Positions 16,286-25,037 of a DNA stretch of 64,000 bases are shown piece by piece. Below the pieces are notes generated by a model. The model saw nothing but the letters and a program-made list of their open reading frames with translations, had not been told where the DNA came from and did not search any database. Numbering within the stretch: the first letter of the stretch is position 1; each line of letters starts with the position of its first letter. The stretch is from contig JBGTCV010000099.1 of assembly GCA_041748655.1 (NCBI GenBank), forward strand, positions 6,470 to 70,469. The letters are read 5' to 3'. This DNA comes from Leptofilum sp041748655 (GTDB lineage Bacteria > Chloroflexota > Anaerolineae > Promineifilales > Promineifilaceae). The position numbers and the translations under genes were made by a program.

Positions 16286-16384
16286 TAATGTCGCTTCGCG
16301 ACCACTTCGTATACGGTGGTCGGTAATCGGTGAGCAGCACAAGACTGATTACCGATTACCGACACACTGTTTACTGTTTACGGA
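16286..16384. repeat. Composite palindromic repeat between lipoprotein and ATPase genes
   Basis: The gap holds a GTCGCTTCGCGAC hairpin, a GGTCGGTAATCGGTGA arm and a matching TGATTACCGATTACCGA arm, then CTGTTTACTGTTTACGG. It is made of the CAGTAATCAGT-like family seen also at 27209, 30760 and 39614. Confidence 0.6.
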
Positions 16385-17644
16385 TTACTGAAGTTCTGGC
16401 AATTCGGCCGTGAAGTTCTCGTTCCACCAGTACATACAGATGGTACATTCACTGCCAAATTGAGCAAAGCCATCCAGATCAGCTTGCTCTAAGGATTCGC
16501 CTTCGGGCACAACCAGATTGCCTCGGTTGTCGGTGATGGGACCCTTGAAGACATCGAAACGGGTGAATTCACCAGCCAGCATCGCAGCCAGCGTGTCACG
16601 AATCAGCTGCAAATCTTCTTCTGGCAGTTCAGCCACACCGGGTTGCAATGTTTCACCTTCCATGAAGCCATAAAGGCCCATAGCCCCAGCATCGGCATCG
16701 AAGTATTCCCAACCGGCAACCCAGGTACCATCGCGGGATTCTTCCACAATGCGGGCGTAGACCGGCCCCCAGTTCCAATACATGGAGGTAAGGCAGGCGT
16801 CTAGCTGGCAGTTTTCTGAATAATCGTAGGTGATGCCCCATTTGCCTGCGGGAGCAGCTTCGGCGGGGGCGGGTGTGTCGGCACCGGTCATCACAACCTG
16901 TGCACCGCCGTCGAACAGCGAGGAAGCGGCATCTCTTTCAATGATGGGATCGTGCCAGGTGAAGATCCAGCGCACGTCGATGGTACATTCGGGACAGGTT
17001 TGCTGAGCGCCTAAACCAAAGGCATTACCCAGGCGCAGTTCTTCGGGGATGGGGAAGGTGGCGATGTAACCGAGGCGGGGGTTGCCGTCCATTTTGGCAC
17101 GGGAACCAGCCAGCATACCGGCCAGATATTTCATGTCTTCCATAGCGCCCATGAGGTTGCCAAAGTTTTCGCCATTAGATAAGAAGCCGCTGACATGCAC
17201 GATATCGACATCAGGGAATTCATCAGCTACCGTTGCCGAGCCATCCATGAAGCCAAAGGACGTGGTGAAGATGATATCAAAGCCTTTGCGGGCCAGGGAA
17301 CGGATCACCTGCTCGGCATCGGCCCCTTCAGCCACATTTTCTACATAGGCGGTGTGCACATTCGCTACATTTTGCTGAACGTACTGGCGACCAACATCAT
17401 GGGCCTGGGTCCAGCCACCGTCATCATGGGGGCCAACATAGACAAAACCAACGTTGTAACAACCTTCAAGAGCGGCAGGGATTTGGTAACGTCCTTCTTG
17501 TTCGACGTCGTCCGTGGTGCTGCCGCAATCTACGGCCGTTTCCACCTCAGCAGCAGGTTCATCGCCCCCGCCACAAGCAGACAAGGTAAAGGCCAGAGCT
17601 AACATTGCCAGAAAAAACATCCAAAGGGTTTTATTTTTCATCAT
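16385..17644 (-). CDS. BMP-family nucleoside-binding lipoprotein
   Basis: The 419-residue product has a lipoprotein signal with lipobox LSAC (Cys24) followed by a Gly/Asp/Glu linker. The BMP/PnrA-like fold includes 'GFVYVGPHDDGGWTQAHDVG', 'GFDIIFTTSFGFMDGSATVA' and 'GNPRLGYIATFPIPEELRLG'. Such proteins deliver nucleosides or similar ligands to the NupOPQ-type ABC importer encoded next. Cysteines near residues 40, 215-220 and 395-405 may form disulfides. It is first in the operon; GAGGAGAGAG precedes the ATG. Adenine deaminase nearby supports a purine nucleoside ligand, though the ligand itself is inferred. Confidence 0.92.
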   Translation of the reverse strand: MMKNKTLWMFFLAMLALAFTLSACGGGDEPAAEVETAVDCGSTTDDVEQEGRYQIPAALEGCYNVGFVYVGPHDDGGWTQAHDVGRQYVQQNVANVHTAYVENVAEGADAEQVIRSLARKGFDIIFTTSFGFMDGSATVADEFPDVDIVHVSGFLSNGENFGNLMGAMEDMKYLAGMLAGSRAKMDGNPRLGYIATFPIPEELRLGNAFGLGAQQTCPECTIDVRWIFTWHDPIIERDAASSLFDGGAQVVMTGADTPAPAEAAPAGKWGITYDYSENCQLDACLTSMYWNWGPVYARIVEESRDGTWVAGWEYFDADAGAMGLYGFMEGETLQPGVAELPEEDLQLIRDTLAAMLAGEFTRFDVFKGPITDNRGNLVVPEGESLEQADLDGFAQFGSECTICMYWWNENFTAELPELQ

Positions 17645-17898
17645 TTACTCTCTCCTCAATTAGTTTACAGTTGAAAGCAAGAAATTATTCGATTGTCGCT
17701 TGTTGGGGTATGGTTTCACCTCCTTATTCTGGGTGCCGTTTATTGCCGCAACCAGTCACTTTAACAGATTGCCTAATGCTATCAGTGGAACAGAGTTGGG
17801 TCGAGTGTAAAGAATAACCAACTATGTTCTGGTTTGATTAGTGTGCCATGGCATTGGTATGGGTGATATAGATCATATTTCGGTTAAAAACGGCCGCT

Positions 17899-19107
17899 TC
17901 AACCGTTTCTATCTTCAATCATCTCTAGCTCACGCTGATAATGAGCAATCGCCTGGGCATCGGCGGCGGTTTGGGCCAAAGCCAACGCCTGCCGGCCATC
18001 CTGGCGAGCCTCTTCTGGCTGCCGCAGGCGCAGGTGGGCCAGGCTGCGCAGATGATACAGATGCGCTTTGTAGAGCGGATTGATGGACGTGTCTGCTGCG
18101 GCCCCAAGAGCTTGATCCAGATGCTGCAAGGCAGCCTGCCCGTGCCCTGTTTCCAGGCGATATTGCCCCAACAGCTGATGAGCCATTGCCTGTTGACGCG
18201 CTTCGCTGAGGCCCAGCTGCAACGCTTTTTCCAGGTGGCGTACGGCCGTTCCCGGTACCTTCTGCTTGCCTTCAGACTGAACAAAAGCCAGCTGCAAATA
18301 TGGCTCTGCCATGTTGGGATTTTGCTTAATCAACTGTTGTAAAACCTGGGTTGCCGTTTGGCTGGCACCGCCCAGACGCAGCGCTTCTGCATAAGAGAGC
18401 GCCAGCCTGGTGTCTTGTGGGTTTTGCTGCCAGGTCGCTTGTAGCTGCTCAAACTTGGCTTCATCTGCCTGGGAACGGTGCCCCACCATTTCAAACCAGC
18501 CGTGCCGGTCGGCCCGCAAAAAGAGGAGCAAAACTGCTGCGTGAATAACGGCCGTTGCCCCACTCAAAACCGGTGTCGCGCCAAAATCATAAATGATGCG
18601 CCAGTCGCCAATAAAGGTGAGCGCCGTAAAAATTGGATAATAAATAAGGGAGAAATAGAGCAGCATCCGCAGCGACTGGCGGCCAAAATAGCGCAAAGTC
18701 TGGCTCTGGTTCCGGTAGAGCAGCCCAAACAAAACGGCCGCAAACAGCAGCGAACCAATCGTACCGCCCAGGCTGATAATCCACTCTTGTACAGCCGGGA
18801 AAAAGCGGTCAGGCTGAACATAGCCCCAGTAAAAACCGTAGCCACAGTTCACCACCCGGCCACCAAACAGCCAGATCGGAATGGCATGAAAATATTCGTG
18901 AACGAGGACAGAGGGGGGAATCGCCAGTAAAAATGCACCTGACTCCACCAGGCGCATTTTGTGGCGCGTCAGGGGCGGCTGCCGAAAGCCAGACCAATCC
19001 TTGCGGATCAGCCCAGCCAGCTGTACTGCCCGGTAAGCTTGCAGCAGCGACAGACCGTAAAAAATGAGCTCTAATGGACTTGTCAGATCAATTCTAAAAC
19101 AACCCAT
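17899..19107 (-). CDS. Membrane metalloprotease-like protein (HExxH, M50-like) with TPR domain
   Basis: The 402-residue protein has membrane helices over about residues 1-215. One helix contains HEYFH (His70-Glu71-x-x-His74), the zinc motif of site-2-type intramembrane proteases, followed by 'AIPIWLFGGRVVNCGYGF', similar to M50 proteins. From residue ~225 it becomes soluble TPR repeats ('DTRLALSYAEALRLGGASQT', 'AEPYLQLAFVQSEGKQK'). The second aspartate-containing motif of M50 enzymes is not obvious, so activity is uncertain. A TPR-tailed M50 protein could act on membrane substrates recruited by the TPR. It stands alone on the minus strand, with the nucleoside lipoprotein downstream and carbamate kinase behind. 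Confidence 0.68.
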   Translation of the reverse strand: MGCFRIDLTSPLELIFYGLSLLQAYRAVQLAGLIRKDWSGFRQPPLTRHKMRLVESGAFLLAIPPSVLVHEYFHAIPIWLFGGRVVNCGYGFYWGYVQPDRFFPAVQEWIISLGGTIGSLLFAAVLFGLLYRNQSQTLRYFGRQSLRMLLYFSLIYYPIFTALTFIGDWRIIYDFGATPVLSGATAVIHAAVLLLFLRADRHGWFEMVGHRSQADEAKFEQLQATWQQNPQDTRLALSYAEALRLGGASQTATQVLQQLIKQNPNMAEPYLQLAFVQSEGKQKVPGTAVRHLEKALQLGLSEARQQAMAHQLLGQYRLETGHGQAALQHLDQALGAAADTSINPLYKAHLYHLRSLAHLRLRQPEEARQDGRQALALAQTAADAQAIAHYQRELEMIEDRNG

Positions 19108-19182
19108 ACGATTTTTGATTTACGATTTTCGATTAACGATTGAATGAAAAAAATCGTCAATCGTCAATCGCAAATCGTCAAT
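19108..19182. repeat. Intergenic inverted repeat, ATTTACGATTTTCGATT family
   Basis: AT-rich units ACGATTTTTGATTTACGATT and their complements AATCGTCAATCGTCAATCG form a long imperfect hairpin. The carbamate kinase stop codon (19178-19180) lies in its right arm. A short relative (GATTGACGATTGACGATT) is at 57436-57475. Confidence 0.7.
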
Positions 19183-20128
19183 TTCCCGTGACCCAGGTGC
19201 CAGTTTCTTTGCGCATTGCCTGGCCGATATGGGCCGGGCTGGTAATGAGGGCTTGTTTGCCGCCGTTATCCAGGAAGTCTAACACGGCTTCAACTTTGGG
19301 GCGCATACTGCCGGGGGCAAAGTGACCTTCTGCCAGGTATTGACGCAGCTGAACGGCCGTTATCTCGCCCAAATTTTCCTGCTGCGGCGTGTTAAAGTGA
19401 ATCGCCACCTGCGGCACACCTGTGGAAATCAGCAGCAAATCGACGCCTAATTGGACCGCCAGCAAGCCGCTGGCCCAATCCTTGTCGATGACAGCCATGA
19501 CCCCCTGGGTTTCGCGCAGCTCTCCCTTGTGGTTTTGCACCACCGGGATACCGCCGCCGCCCACGGCAATCACCACGCCACCCGCCGCCACCAAATGCCG
19601 AATCGCCTGTTCTTCAATGATGCGCACCGGCTTGGGCGAAGCGACCACGCGCCGCCAACCCCGCCCGGCATCTTCTACTACTTGCCAGCCCTGCGCGGCA
19701 AACAGTTGGGCCTGCGCCTCCGTCATAAAACCACCAATGGGCTTGCTGGGGGACTGAAAAGCCGGGTCATTCTCAGCCACCAACACCTGCGTCACAATAG
19801 AGGCGACCGGCACATCCATGTTGCGGCTGAACAGCTCATTGCTCAGCGCTTGCTGGAGCATGTAGCCGATCGAGCCTTGCGTATCGGCTACGATGAGATC
19901 GAGCGGGGTTGTGTGGACTTCATGAGCCGCCAGCTCGTTGCGGCGCAAAATGTAGCCCACCTGGGGGCCGTTACCATGCGTGACAATCAGCCGCCAGCCA
20001 TCTTCAACCATATCGGCCAAATGGCGGCACGTCTCGCGCACGGCATCCCATTGATGCGGGATGTCTGGGTGTTGTTGATCGGTAATTAAAGAGTTGCCGC
20101 CAATGGCGACCAAAGCAGTGCGGGACAA
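19178..20128 (-). CDS. arcC: Carbamate kinase (TTG start)
   Basis: The 316-residue product starts MSRTALVAIGGNSLI and carries the carbamate kinase motifs 'AIGGNS', 'THGNGPQVGYILRR', 'VAVGGGGIPVV' and 'DKDWASGLLAVQLG'. The enzyme makes ATP from carbamoyl phosphate and ADP or the reverse. The start is a TTG at 20128, preceded eight bases upstream by a perfect GGAGGT. The upstream in-frame ATGs would add 19 or more residues that no family member has. No arginine deiminase or transcarbamylase gene is adjacent, so it may serve purine/allantoin-type or pyrimidine nitrogen turnover with the neighbouring purine genes (inference). Confidence 0.92.
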   Translation of the reverse strand: MSRTALVAIGGNSLITDQQHPDIPHQWDAVRETCRHLADMVEDGWRLIVTHGNGPQVGYILRRNELAAHEVHTTPLDLIVADTQGSIGYMLQQALSNELFSRNMDVPVASIVTQVLVAENDPAFQSPSKPIGGFMTEAQAQLFAAQGWQVVEDAGRGWRRVVASPKPVRIIEEQAIRHLVAAGGVVIAVGGGGIPVVQNHKGELRETQGVMAVIDKDWASGLLAVQLGVDLLLISTGVPQVAIHFNTPQQENLGEITAVQLRQYLAEGHFAPGSMRPKVEAVLDFLDNGGKQALITSPAHIGQAMRKETGTWVTGN

Positions 20129-20267
20129 AGTGGGACCTCCAAAAAAATGCCTGTGGGATAGGCAAAAGTGTAGAAGCGAAATCATACAGCATAGGTATAG
20201 TCGGGGCAAGACAGGTGGGTAAAACCTTGCCAAACGTTACGGCCGCATCTCCACCTGCCACCTGCTA

Positions 20268-21269
20268 CTATCCCCGACCTGCGCGCCACTTTTCTAACAG
20301 ATCCGCTTCTCGTTCGCGGCTCAAGCCGGCCCGCCATTCATGATCGGCCGGGCGCGTTGCCTGCCAGGCAAGCGTATCCTGGATTGTTTCGGCCAACGGC
20401 CGTATCACCAGCCCATCCGCAAACGCTTTATCACAATTCACTTGGCTAAACCCCGGTAGTTCACTGCCCACCCACAAGGGCAAGTTCACCCAAGGTCCCA
20501 CTTCATGTTCCGTCAGAAACGACTCGCTGACCCAGACAAAAGTTGCTTCGCTGCCCGACACTGCGCGGCTAGTCGTCAGCACATCGCCTAGAGTCACCTC
20601 TCCAGCTTGTCCCGTTACGTTGTAGGTCCCCACCTTTGAGGCACCAACCATGTGCAAAATCCATTGAGCCAGATCACGCACATCAATAAACTGCACGGCA
20701 TGATCGGGGCTGTCCGGCGCAAGCACGTTACCCCCCTGGGCAACACGGTAGGGCCAGTAGGTAAAACGATCCGTGAGATCGTGCGGACCAACAATCAGAC
20801 CAGCTCGAACGTTCAGGACGCGGCCGGGCATGGCTGTTTCTGCCGCCTGCTCGCACAAGGCTTTGAGCGGTCCATAGGTTCCCTCGGTTATTTCTTCAAC
20901 TGTTTCATCCTCCAGGGTACCAACGGCCGTAGCCTCATCAACCCCCGGTACACGCAGCGCCTCAAACGGGTACACTGAAATGCTGGAGATAAAAACATAC
21001 TGGCTAACAGCATCCGCTAGAAACATAGCCGAATCACGCACCAGTCGCGGAAAATAACCACAGGTGTCGATGACGGCGTCCCAGGAACGGCCGTCTAGCG
21101 CCGCCAATCCCCCATCCCGATCCCCCACCAACGATTCCACCTCACCGCCGTACAAATCCGGGTTGCTCTGCCCCCGGTTAAACAGCGTCACCCCGTGCCC
21201 CACTGCCAGCGCTTCATTCACAATCGCCCGTCCTAAAAACCGTGTGCCGCCAATTACCAACAGTTTCAT
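20268..21269 (-). CDS. NAD(P)-dependent epimerase/reductase-like SDR protein
   Basis: The 333-residue product starts MKLLVIGGTRFLGRAIVNEA, a Rossmann GxxxxGR variant, followed by 'VTLFNRGQSNPDLYGG'. The 'WDAVIDTCGYFPRLVRDSA' region and 'YVFISSISVYPF' belong to the extended SDR/isomerase subfamily that includes CSP41-like and isoflavone-reductase-like proteins. The usual YxxxK is not evident at the expected place ('EGTYGPLKALCEQA' supplies YxxxK as YGPLK). The substrate is unknown. It is alone on the minus strand, with pepA divergent. Confidence 0.78.
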   Translation of the reverse strand: MKLLVIGGTRFLGRAIVNEALAVGHGVTLFNRGQSNPDLYGGEVESLVGDRDGGLAALDGRSWDAVIDTCGYFPRLVRDSAMFLADAVSQYVFISSISVYPFEALRVPGVDEATAVGTLEDETVEEITEGTYGPLKALCEQAAETAMPGRVLNVRAGLIVGPHDLTDRFTYWPYRVAQGGNVLAPDSPDHAVQFIDVRDLAQWILHMVGASKVGTYNVTGQAGEVTLGDVLTTSRAVSGSEATFVWVSESFLTEHEVGPWVNLPLWVGSELPGFSQVNCDKAFADGLVIRPLAETIQDTLAWQATRPADHEWRAGLSREREADLLEKWRAGRG

Positions 21270-21435
21270 GCTGAAAACCCCTTCACTTATTGGTCAAGTT
21301 TGAAAACTTGACCTACGATCTGCCCTTAACAGTTAGTTGCCAAGCATAACAAAGATTAGATGGTTGTCTAGTGTCTGGAAAATTTGCAGGTACAATACAC
21401 CCAATACTGAAATCTATTTCCCCAAGGAGGAATGA

Positions 21436-22947
21436 ATGAAAATAATCGTTAGCCAGGGTGAAATTCAGGCCGCTCAAGCCGACACCCTCATTGTCAACTT
21501 GTTTGATGACGTAACCACGCCTGGTGGAGCCACCGGCGCAATAGATAAGGCGCTGGGTGGCGCCATTCGGGAGCTGATTGCCAGCGGTGACCTGACCGGT
21601 AAGGCGGGCGAGGTTGGCATTTTATATCCACGTGGGGCGGTTCCAGCCACGCGGGTGCTGATAGTCGGTTTGGGCAAGCGAGATGGCTTCAATCTGGAAG
21701 GGGTGCGGCAGGCGGCGGCCAACGGCATCAAGCAAGCTCACAAGCTGAAGGCCAAAAACGTAGCCACGATTGTACACGGCGCGGGCATTGGTGGGCTGGA
21801 GGTGCAGGCAGCGGCTCAGGCCACCGTGGAAGGCAGCCTGCTGGCGCTCTATCGCTTTGCGGCCAGCAAGCAAGAGCCAGAACCGCCCCACGCCATCGAC
21901 TCACTGGTGGTTGTGGAGTTTGATACTGACAAAATTGGGGCGATTGAGGCGGGCAGCGTGGCAGCGCAGGCGATTGCCGCTGGCGTTGCTGTGGCCCGCG
22001 ATCTGGTGAACATGCCGCCCAATGTGGCCACCCCGACGAAGCTGGCGGATACGGCCGTATCCATCGCCACCGATCACAACCTCAAAATCACCATTGGCGA
22101 CTGCGCCTGGGCGGCCGAGCACAAGATGGGGGCGTTCCTGGCCGTGGCCCAGGGGGCGGGCGAACCACCCAAATTCATCATCCTGGAGCACAACGGCGAC
22201 CGGGAAGATTTAGACACCATTGTCCTGGTAGGCAAAGGGATTACCTTTGACACGGGCGGTATCTCCATCAAACCTTCTGCCAGCATGGAGGCGATGAAGT
22301 CAGACATGGGGGGCGCAGCGGCCGTTTTGGGCGCAATGAAAGCGGTTGGGGCGATGAACCTGCCTCTACGCATCATTGCCATTGCCCCCTGCACGGAAAA
22401 TATGCCAGACGCCAACGCCTACCGCCCGGCAGATGTGATCACCGCCAGCAACGGCACCACCATCGAAATCATCTCCACCGATGCCGAAGGGCGCATGGTA
22501 CTGGCCGACGGGCTGGTCTATGCTACCCGGTTCAATCCCAAAGCGGTGATTGATCTGGCGACGCTGACGGGTGCCTGCGTGGTTGCCCTGGGCAGCGGCA
22601 TGGCGGCGGGGCTGTTCAGCACGGAGGATCGTTTGCGGGATAAATTGGTGGCGGCGGGAACGGCCGTCCACGAGCGTGTCTGGCCCCTGCCTCTGTGGGA
22701 CGATTACAAAGAAGCGATCAAATCCGACGTGGCCGACATTAAAAACAGCGGCGGCCGTTTTGGCGGCGTGGCCACCTCGGCCATCTTCCTCAAGCAATTT
22801 GTCGATTATCCCTGGGTACATCTGGACATTGCCGGCATGGCCCTGAGCGAAAAAGCCACGGCGTACACGCCGCGCGGCGGCACAGGCTACGGTGTGCGCC
22901 TGCTGGTTGAGTTTTTACGCAATTGGGCAGTGGCCAGTGGCCAGTGA
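21436..22947 (+). CDS. pepA: Leucyl aminopeptidase (M17)
   Basis: The 503-residue protein has the M17 N-terminal macro-like domain and a catalytic C-terminal domain with 'VGKGITFDTGGISIKPS' (metal Lys/Asp) and the family signature NTDAEGR as 'STDAEGRMVLADGL'. It releases N-terminal residues from peptides in the cytoplasm as a hexamer. AAGGAGG stands directly before the ATG. The last residues (WAVASGQ) are encoded by CAGTGGCCAGTGGCCAGTG, a short repeat of the dispersed CAGT family. The repeat therefore seems to have overwritten the original C-terminus. Confidence 0.95.
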   Translation: MKIIVSQGEIQAAQADTLIVNLFDDVTTPGGATGAIDKALGGAIRELIASGDLTGKAGEVGILYPRGAVPATRVLIVGLGKRDGFNLEGVRQAAANGIKQAHKLKAKNVATIVHGAGIGGLEVQAAAQATVEGSLLALYRFAASKQEPEPPHAIDSLVVVEFDTDKIGAIEAGSVAAQAIAAGVAVARDLVNMPPNVATPTKLADTAVSIATDHNLKITIGDCAWAAEHKMGAFLAVAQGAGEPPKFIILEHNGDREDLDTIVLVGKGITFDTGGISIKPSASMEAMKSDMGGAAAVLGAMKAVGAMNLPLRIIAIAPCTENMPDANAYRPADVITASNGTTIEIISTDAEGRMVLADGLVYATRFNPKAVIDLATLTGACVVALGSGMAAGLFSTEDRLRDKLVAAGTAVHERVWPLPLWDDYKEAIKSDVADIKNSGGRFGGVATSAIFLKQFVDYPWVHLDIAGMALSEKATAYTPRGGTGYGVRLLVEFLRNWAVASGQ

Positions 22948-22957
22948 AAAGCATAAA

Positions 22958-23082
22958 TTTAGGACTTACGCAGATGAAGCTTTTTAGCCGCGAATTTCAC
23001 GAATTAGCGCGAAACAGCGTTGAAATTCGTGAAAATTCGCGTCATTCGCGGCTCATTAATCAGTAAATGCGTAAGTCCTAAA
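22958..23082. mobile_element. MITE-like element with perfect 15-bp terminal inverted repeats
   Basis: TTTAGGACTTACGCA (22958-22972) and its exact complement (23068-23082) bound a 125-bp element without coding capacity. Inside is a second inverted repeat, AGCCGCGAAT (22986-22995) with ATTCGCGGCT (23044-23053). It sits between two convergent genes. No target duplication could be fixed by eye and no transposase is nearby. Confidence 0.7.
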
Positions 23083-23151
23083 ATTATTAGCCCGGGGCTT
23101 CAGCCCCAGATAAAAATTGTGCAATCGCGCGACGCGACACACCCCGGCCCC

Positions 23152-24291
23152 TCATTCATCTTTAAATTGGGTGAGGAAAATGGCGTTGACCTGCTGCAGG
23201 TAGGTCAGGTCAACCCTGGGAGGTGGCAACAGATGCTGGGGCAGGTATTGGCGGAAGGCGTCAGTGGCAAAGTGAATTTCCTCGTGCATGTACGGCGACT
23301 GGAAGGCAATGCGGCGATTGATCACCTTTTCCGTCTGGTTCATTGGCGCTGCCTGGAACTGGTCGGGATGCACCAGTTTCAGGCCATGCATCTCCAGGCT
23401 GGTAACCAGGGCGTGATGCACCTCTTCTACCGTGGGGGGTTGCTCGTTGACGATGTTGAACAGGTTGGTTCGGTTGGGGTCTAGCGCGGTGCAGTGCGCC
23501 AGGTAAACCAGGCTCTCCACCACAAAATCGATGGGCACCAGATTGATCGGGCTGCTGGGGTTTCCCTGAAGGCGTGTTTCAACATTGCCGTCAAACAACT
23601 CACCCTGGCTGCGCTCTAGTATAGAGCGCAGGCGGCGGCATTCGGTGAGTACCTGATAGTAGCCGGAATTGCACAAAACGGCCGTTTCCGGCGTACCAAT
23701 TACAATCGACGGGCGAAAAATCGCTACGTCCAGCCGCTGTTCTTGCTGATATTGGTCCACCAGCCGCTCCGCGTTGTGTTTAGACCATTCGTAAATCGAG
23801 CGAAAGCCGGTGATGTTATCAGGAATTTGCTCCGGCACGGCGGTGTTGAATTCGCTGCCCAGGCAGTACGCGGTGCTGATGTAGAAAAAGCGGGGCGGCA
23901 TTTGGGGGTTGATCTGGCAGGCCAGGTCCAGCATGTGGCGAGTGCCTTCGATGTTTGTGGCTTCCACCAACGGCCGTTCCCGCTCCTTGAAGTTAAAAAT
24001 GGCGGCGCTGTGCCACAGTTCATCAATCGGGGCGCGAAACCGTGCCCGTACCGCCGCGTAGAGCTGCTCGGCGGGGTCTTCTACCGTACCGGGGATGGCG
24101 ATCAGGTTGGCCAGCCTGTTATCTGAGAGAATGCCGACTTCGAGAACGGCCGTTTCAATGCGTTCCTGAACTGATTCTGCCCCTTTTTGCCGCACCAGGG
24201 CCAAAACTGTATGCCCCTCGTTTAAAAAGCGATGCGCCAAATGGCAGCCAACATATCCGGTTGCCCCGGTTAAAAAAATCGTTTTATTCAT
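23152..24291 (-). CDS. Thioester-reductase-like SDR (male-sterility/NAD_binding_4 type)
   Basis: The 379-residue protein starts MNKTIFLTGATGYVGCHLAH with the GxxGxxG Rossmann motif. It has 'DELWHSAAIFNFKERERPLV', 'FFYISTAYCLGSEFN' and an active-site 'YEWSKHNAERLV' (YxxSK). These features match NAD_binding_4 proteins that reduce acyl thioesters or act on lipid-linked substrates. No carrier-protein or adenylation domain is attached, so the acyl donor is unknown. AGAGG precedes the ATG. It is a single gene; downstream lie the MITE-like element and a GGGGCTTCAGCCCC hairpin. Confidence 0.78.
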   Translation of the reverse strand: MNKTIFLTGATGYVGCHLAHRFLNEGHTVLALVRQKGAESVQERIETAVLEVGILSDNRLANLIAIPGTVEDPAEQLYAAVRARFRAPIDELWHSAAIFNFKERERPLVEATNIEGTRHMLDLACQINPQMPPRFFYISTAYCLGSEFNTAVPEQIPDNITGFRSIYEWSKHNAERLVDQYQQEQRLDVAIFRPSIVIGTPETAVLCNSGYYQVLTECRRLRSILERSQGELFDGNVETRLQGNPSSPINLVPIDFVVESLVYLAHCTALDPNRTNLFNIVNEQPPTVEEVHHALVTSLEMHGLKLVHPDQFQAAPMNQTEKVINRRIAFQSPYMHEEIHFATDAFRQYLPQHLLPPPRVDLTYLQQVNAIFLTQFKDE

Positions 24292-24355
24292 AACCTCTTT
24301 TCCAATTCCACTGTCTTTCAGATAAGTGGGTCTTTGCGATTTCGTGGAGTTTGGC

Positions 24356-24402
24356 GTGAAACGTGAAACGTGATGTCGCCTTGGTTACGTTTCACGTTTC
24401 AC
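24356..24402. repeat. Perfect inverted repeat GTGAAACGTGAAACGT
   Basis: Two perfect 16-base arms are separated by 15 bases. Each arm is itself a tandem GTGAAAC unit. There is no following T-run, so it reads as a dispersed palindrome rather than a terminator. Confidence 0.75.
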
Positions 24403-24537
24403 GGCTTGTCAACCCCCTGAGTTCCTAAAGAGCTAGATAAGTTTAACCTATCATAAACATCTCTTTTTAATTCAGCCACTTATCTGGCAAAATTCAAGTA
24501 AACGGTTCAGGCTTCTCTGACAGCCTGCTAGACCAGA

Positions 24538-24590
24538 TTATAGCCTGGGCATTCACGCCCAGAATTATAGCCTGGGCATTCATGCCCAGG
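24538..24590. repeat. Tandem pair of CTGGGCATTC hairpins
   Basis: Two 26-27 bp units TTATAGCCTGGGCATTCAYG CCCAG lie head to tail. Each folds as CTGGGC(G/A)T..GCCCAG. Two units with no spacer do not make a CRISPR array. Confidence 0.7.
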
Positions 24591-24644
24591 TTTTCGATCA
24601 ATGGCACACAAGTTCCATAATTGGAATTGCTGTCAAGCGAGGCA

Positions 24645-24998
24645 ATGATGTCTGAATCTGAAACGATGCCCCAACTGCAAATGGTGTGGCCGGTTGAGCG
24701 GCTGACTGAGCCGCCCAGGGTGGCGCTGCCGCCAGGCTACCGCCTGCGCACCTACCAGCCGGGAGATGAAACCCGCTTTCTTGAGGTCATGGCAGTGGCG
24801 GGCTGGCCTGGTTGGGATGAAGAACGGCTGAAGCCGTGGCTGTACCGGATGCTGCCGCACGGCTGGTTTATGGTGGTCACTGAGGCGGATGATTTGATTG
24901 TGACCAGGGCGATGGCTACGCACGATCACACCTGGCTACGGCCGTTTTCCGGCGAGGTAGGCTGGGTGGCGGGCGAACCGGTGCATAAGGGGTTGGGA
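24645..24998 (+). pseudogene. Truncated GNAT-family acetyltransferase
   Basis: The frame encodes 'LPPGYRLRTYQPGDETRFLEV' and continues through 'GWPGWDEERLKPWLYRMLPHG' and 'GEVGWVAGEPVHKGLG', matching the first two thirds of GNAT proteins up to the start of acetyl-CoA motif A. The expected R/Q-x-x-G-x-G/A loop and following helix are missing. After HKGLG the frame runs on to 25274 through sequence antisense to the next gene, which bears no resemblance to GNAT. The gene was probably cut by a rearrangement that also brought in the convergent glycosyltransferase end. Confidence 0.65.
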
Positions 24999-25037
24999 AC
25001 GGCCGTTCACCCCGGAACTGTGGCCCACCAAACCCGG

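Larger units (their letters stand above)
24292..24644. other. Non-coding gap with two small repeat structures
   Basis: The gap between the divergently placed SDR gene and the broken acetyltransferase holds no convincing gene. It contains a perfect 16-bp inverted repeat (24356-24371 with 24387-24402, unit GTGAAACGTGAAACGT). It also contains a 27-bp tandem pair TTATAGCCTGGGCATTCA at 24538 and 24565, each unit a CTGGGCAT..TGCCCAG hairpin. The rest is AT-rich and unremarkable. Confidence 0.6.

Noticed and set aside
24538..24590. Possible CRISPR-like repeats
   Set aside because: There are only two abutting units with no spacers, and each is a simple hairpin. No cas genes are in the window.
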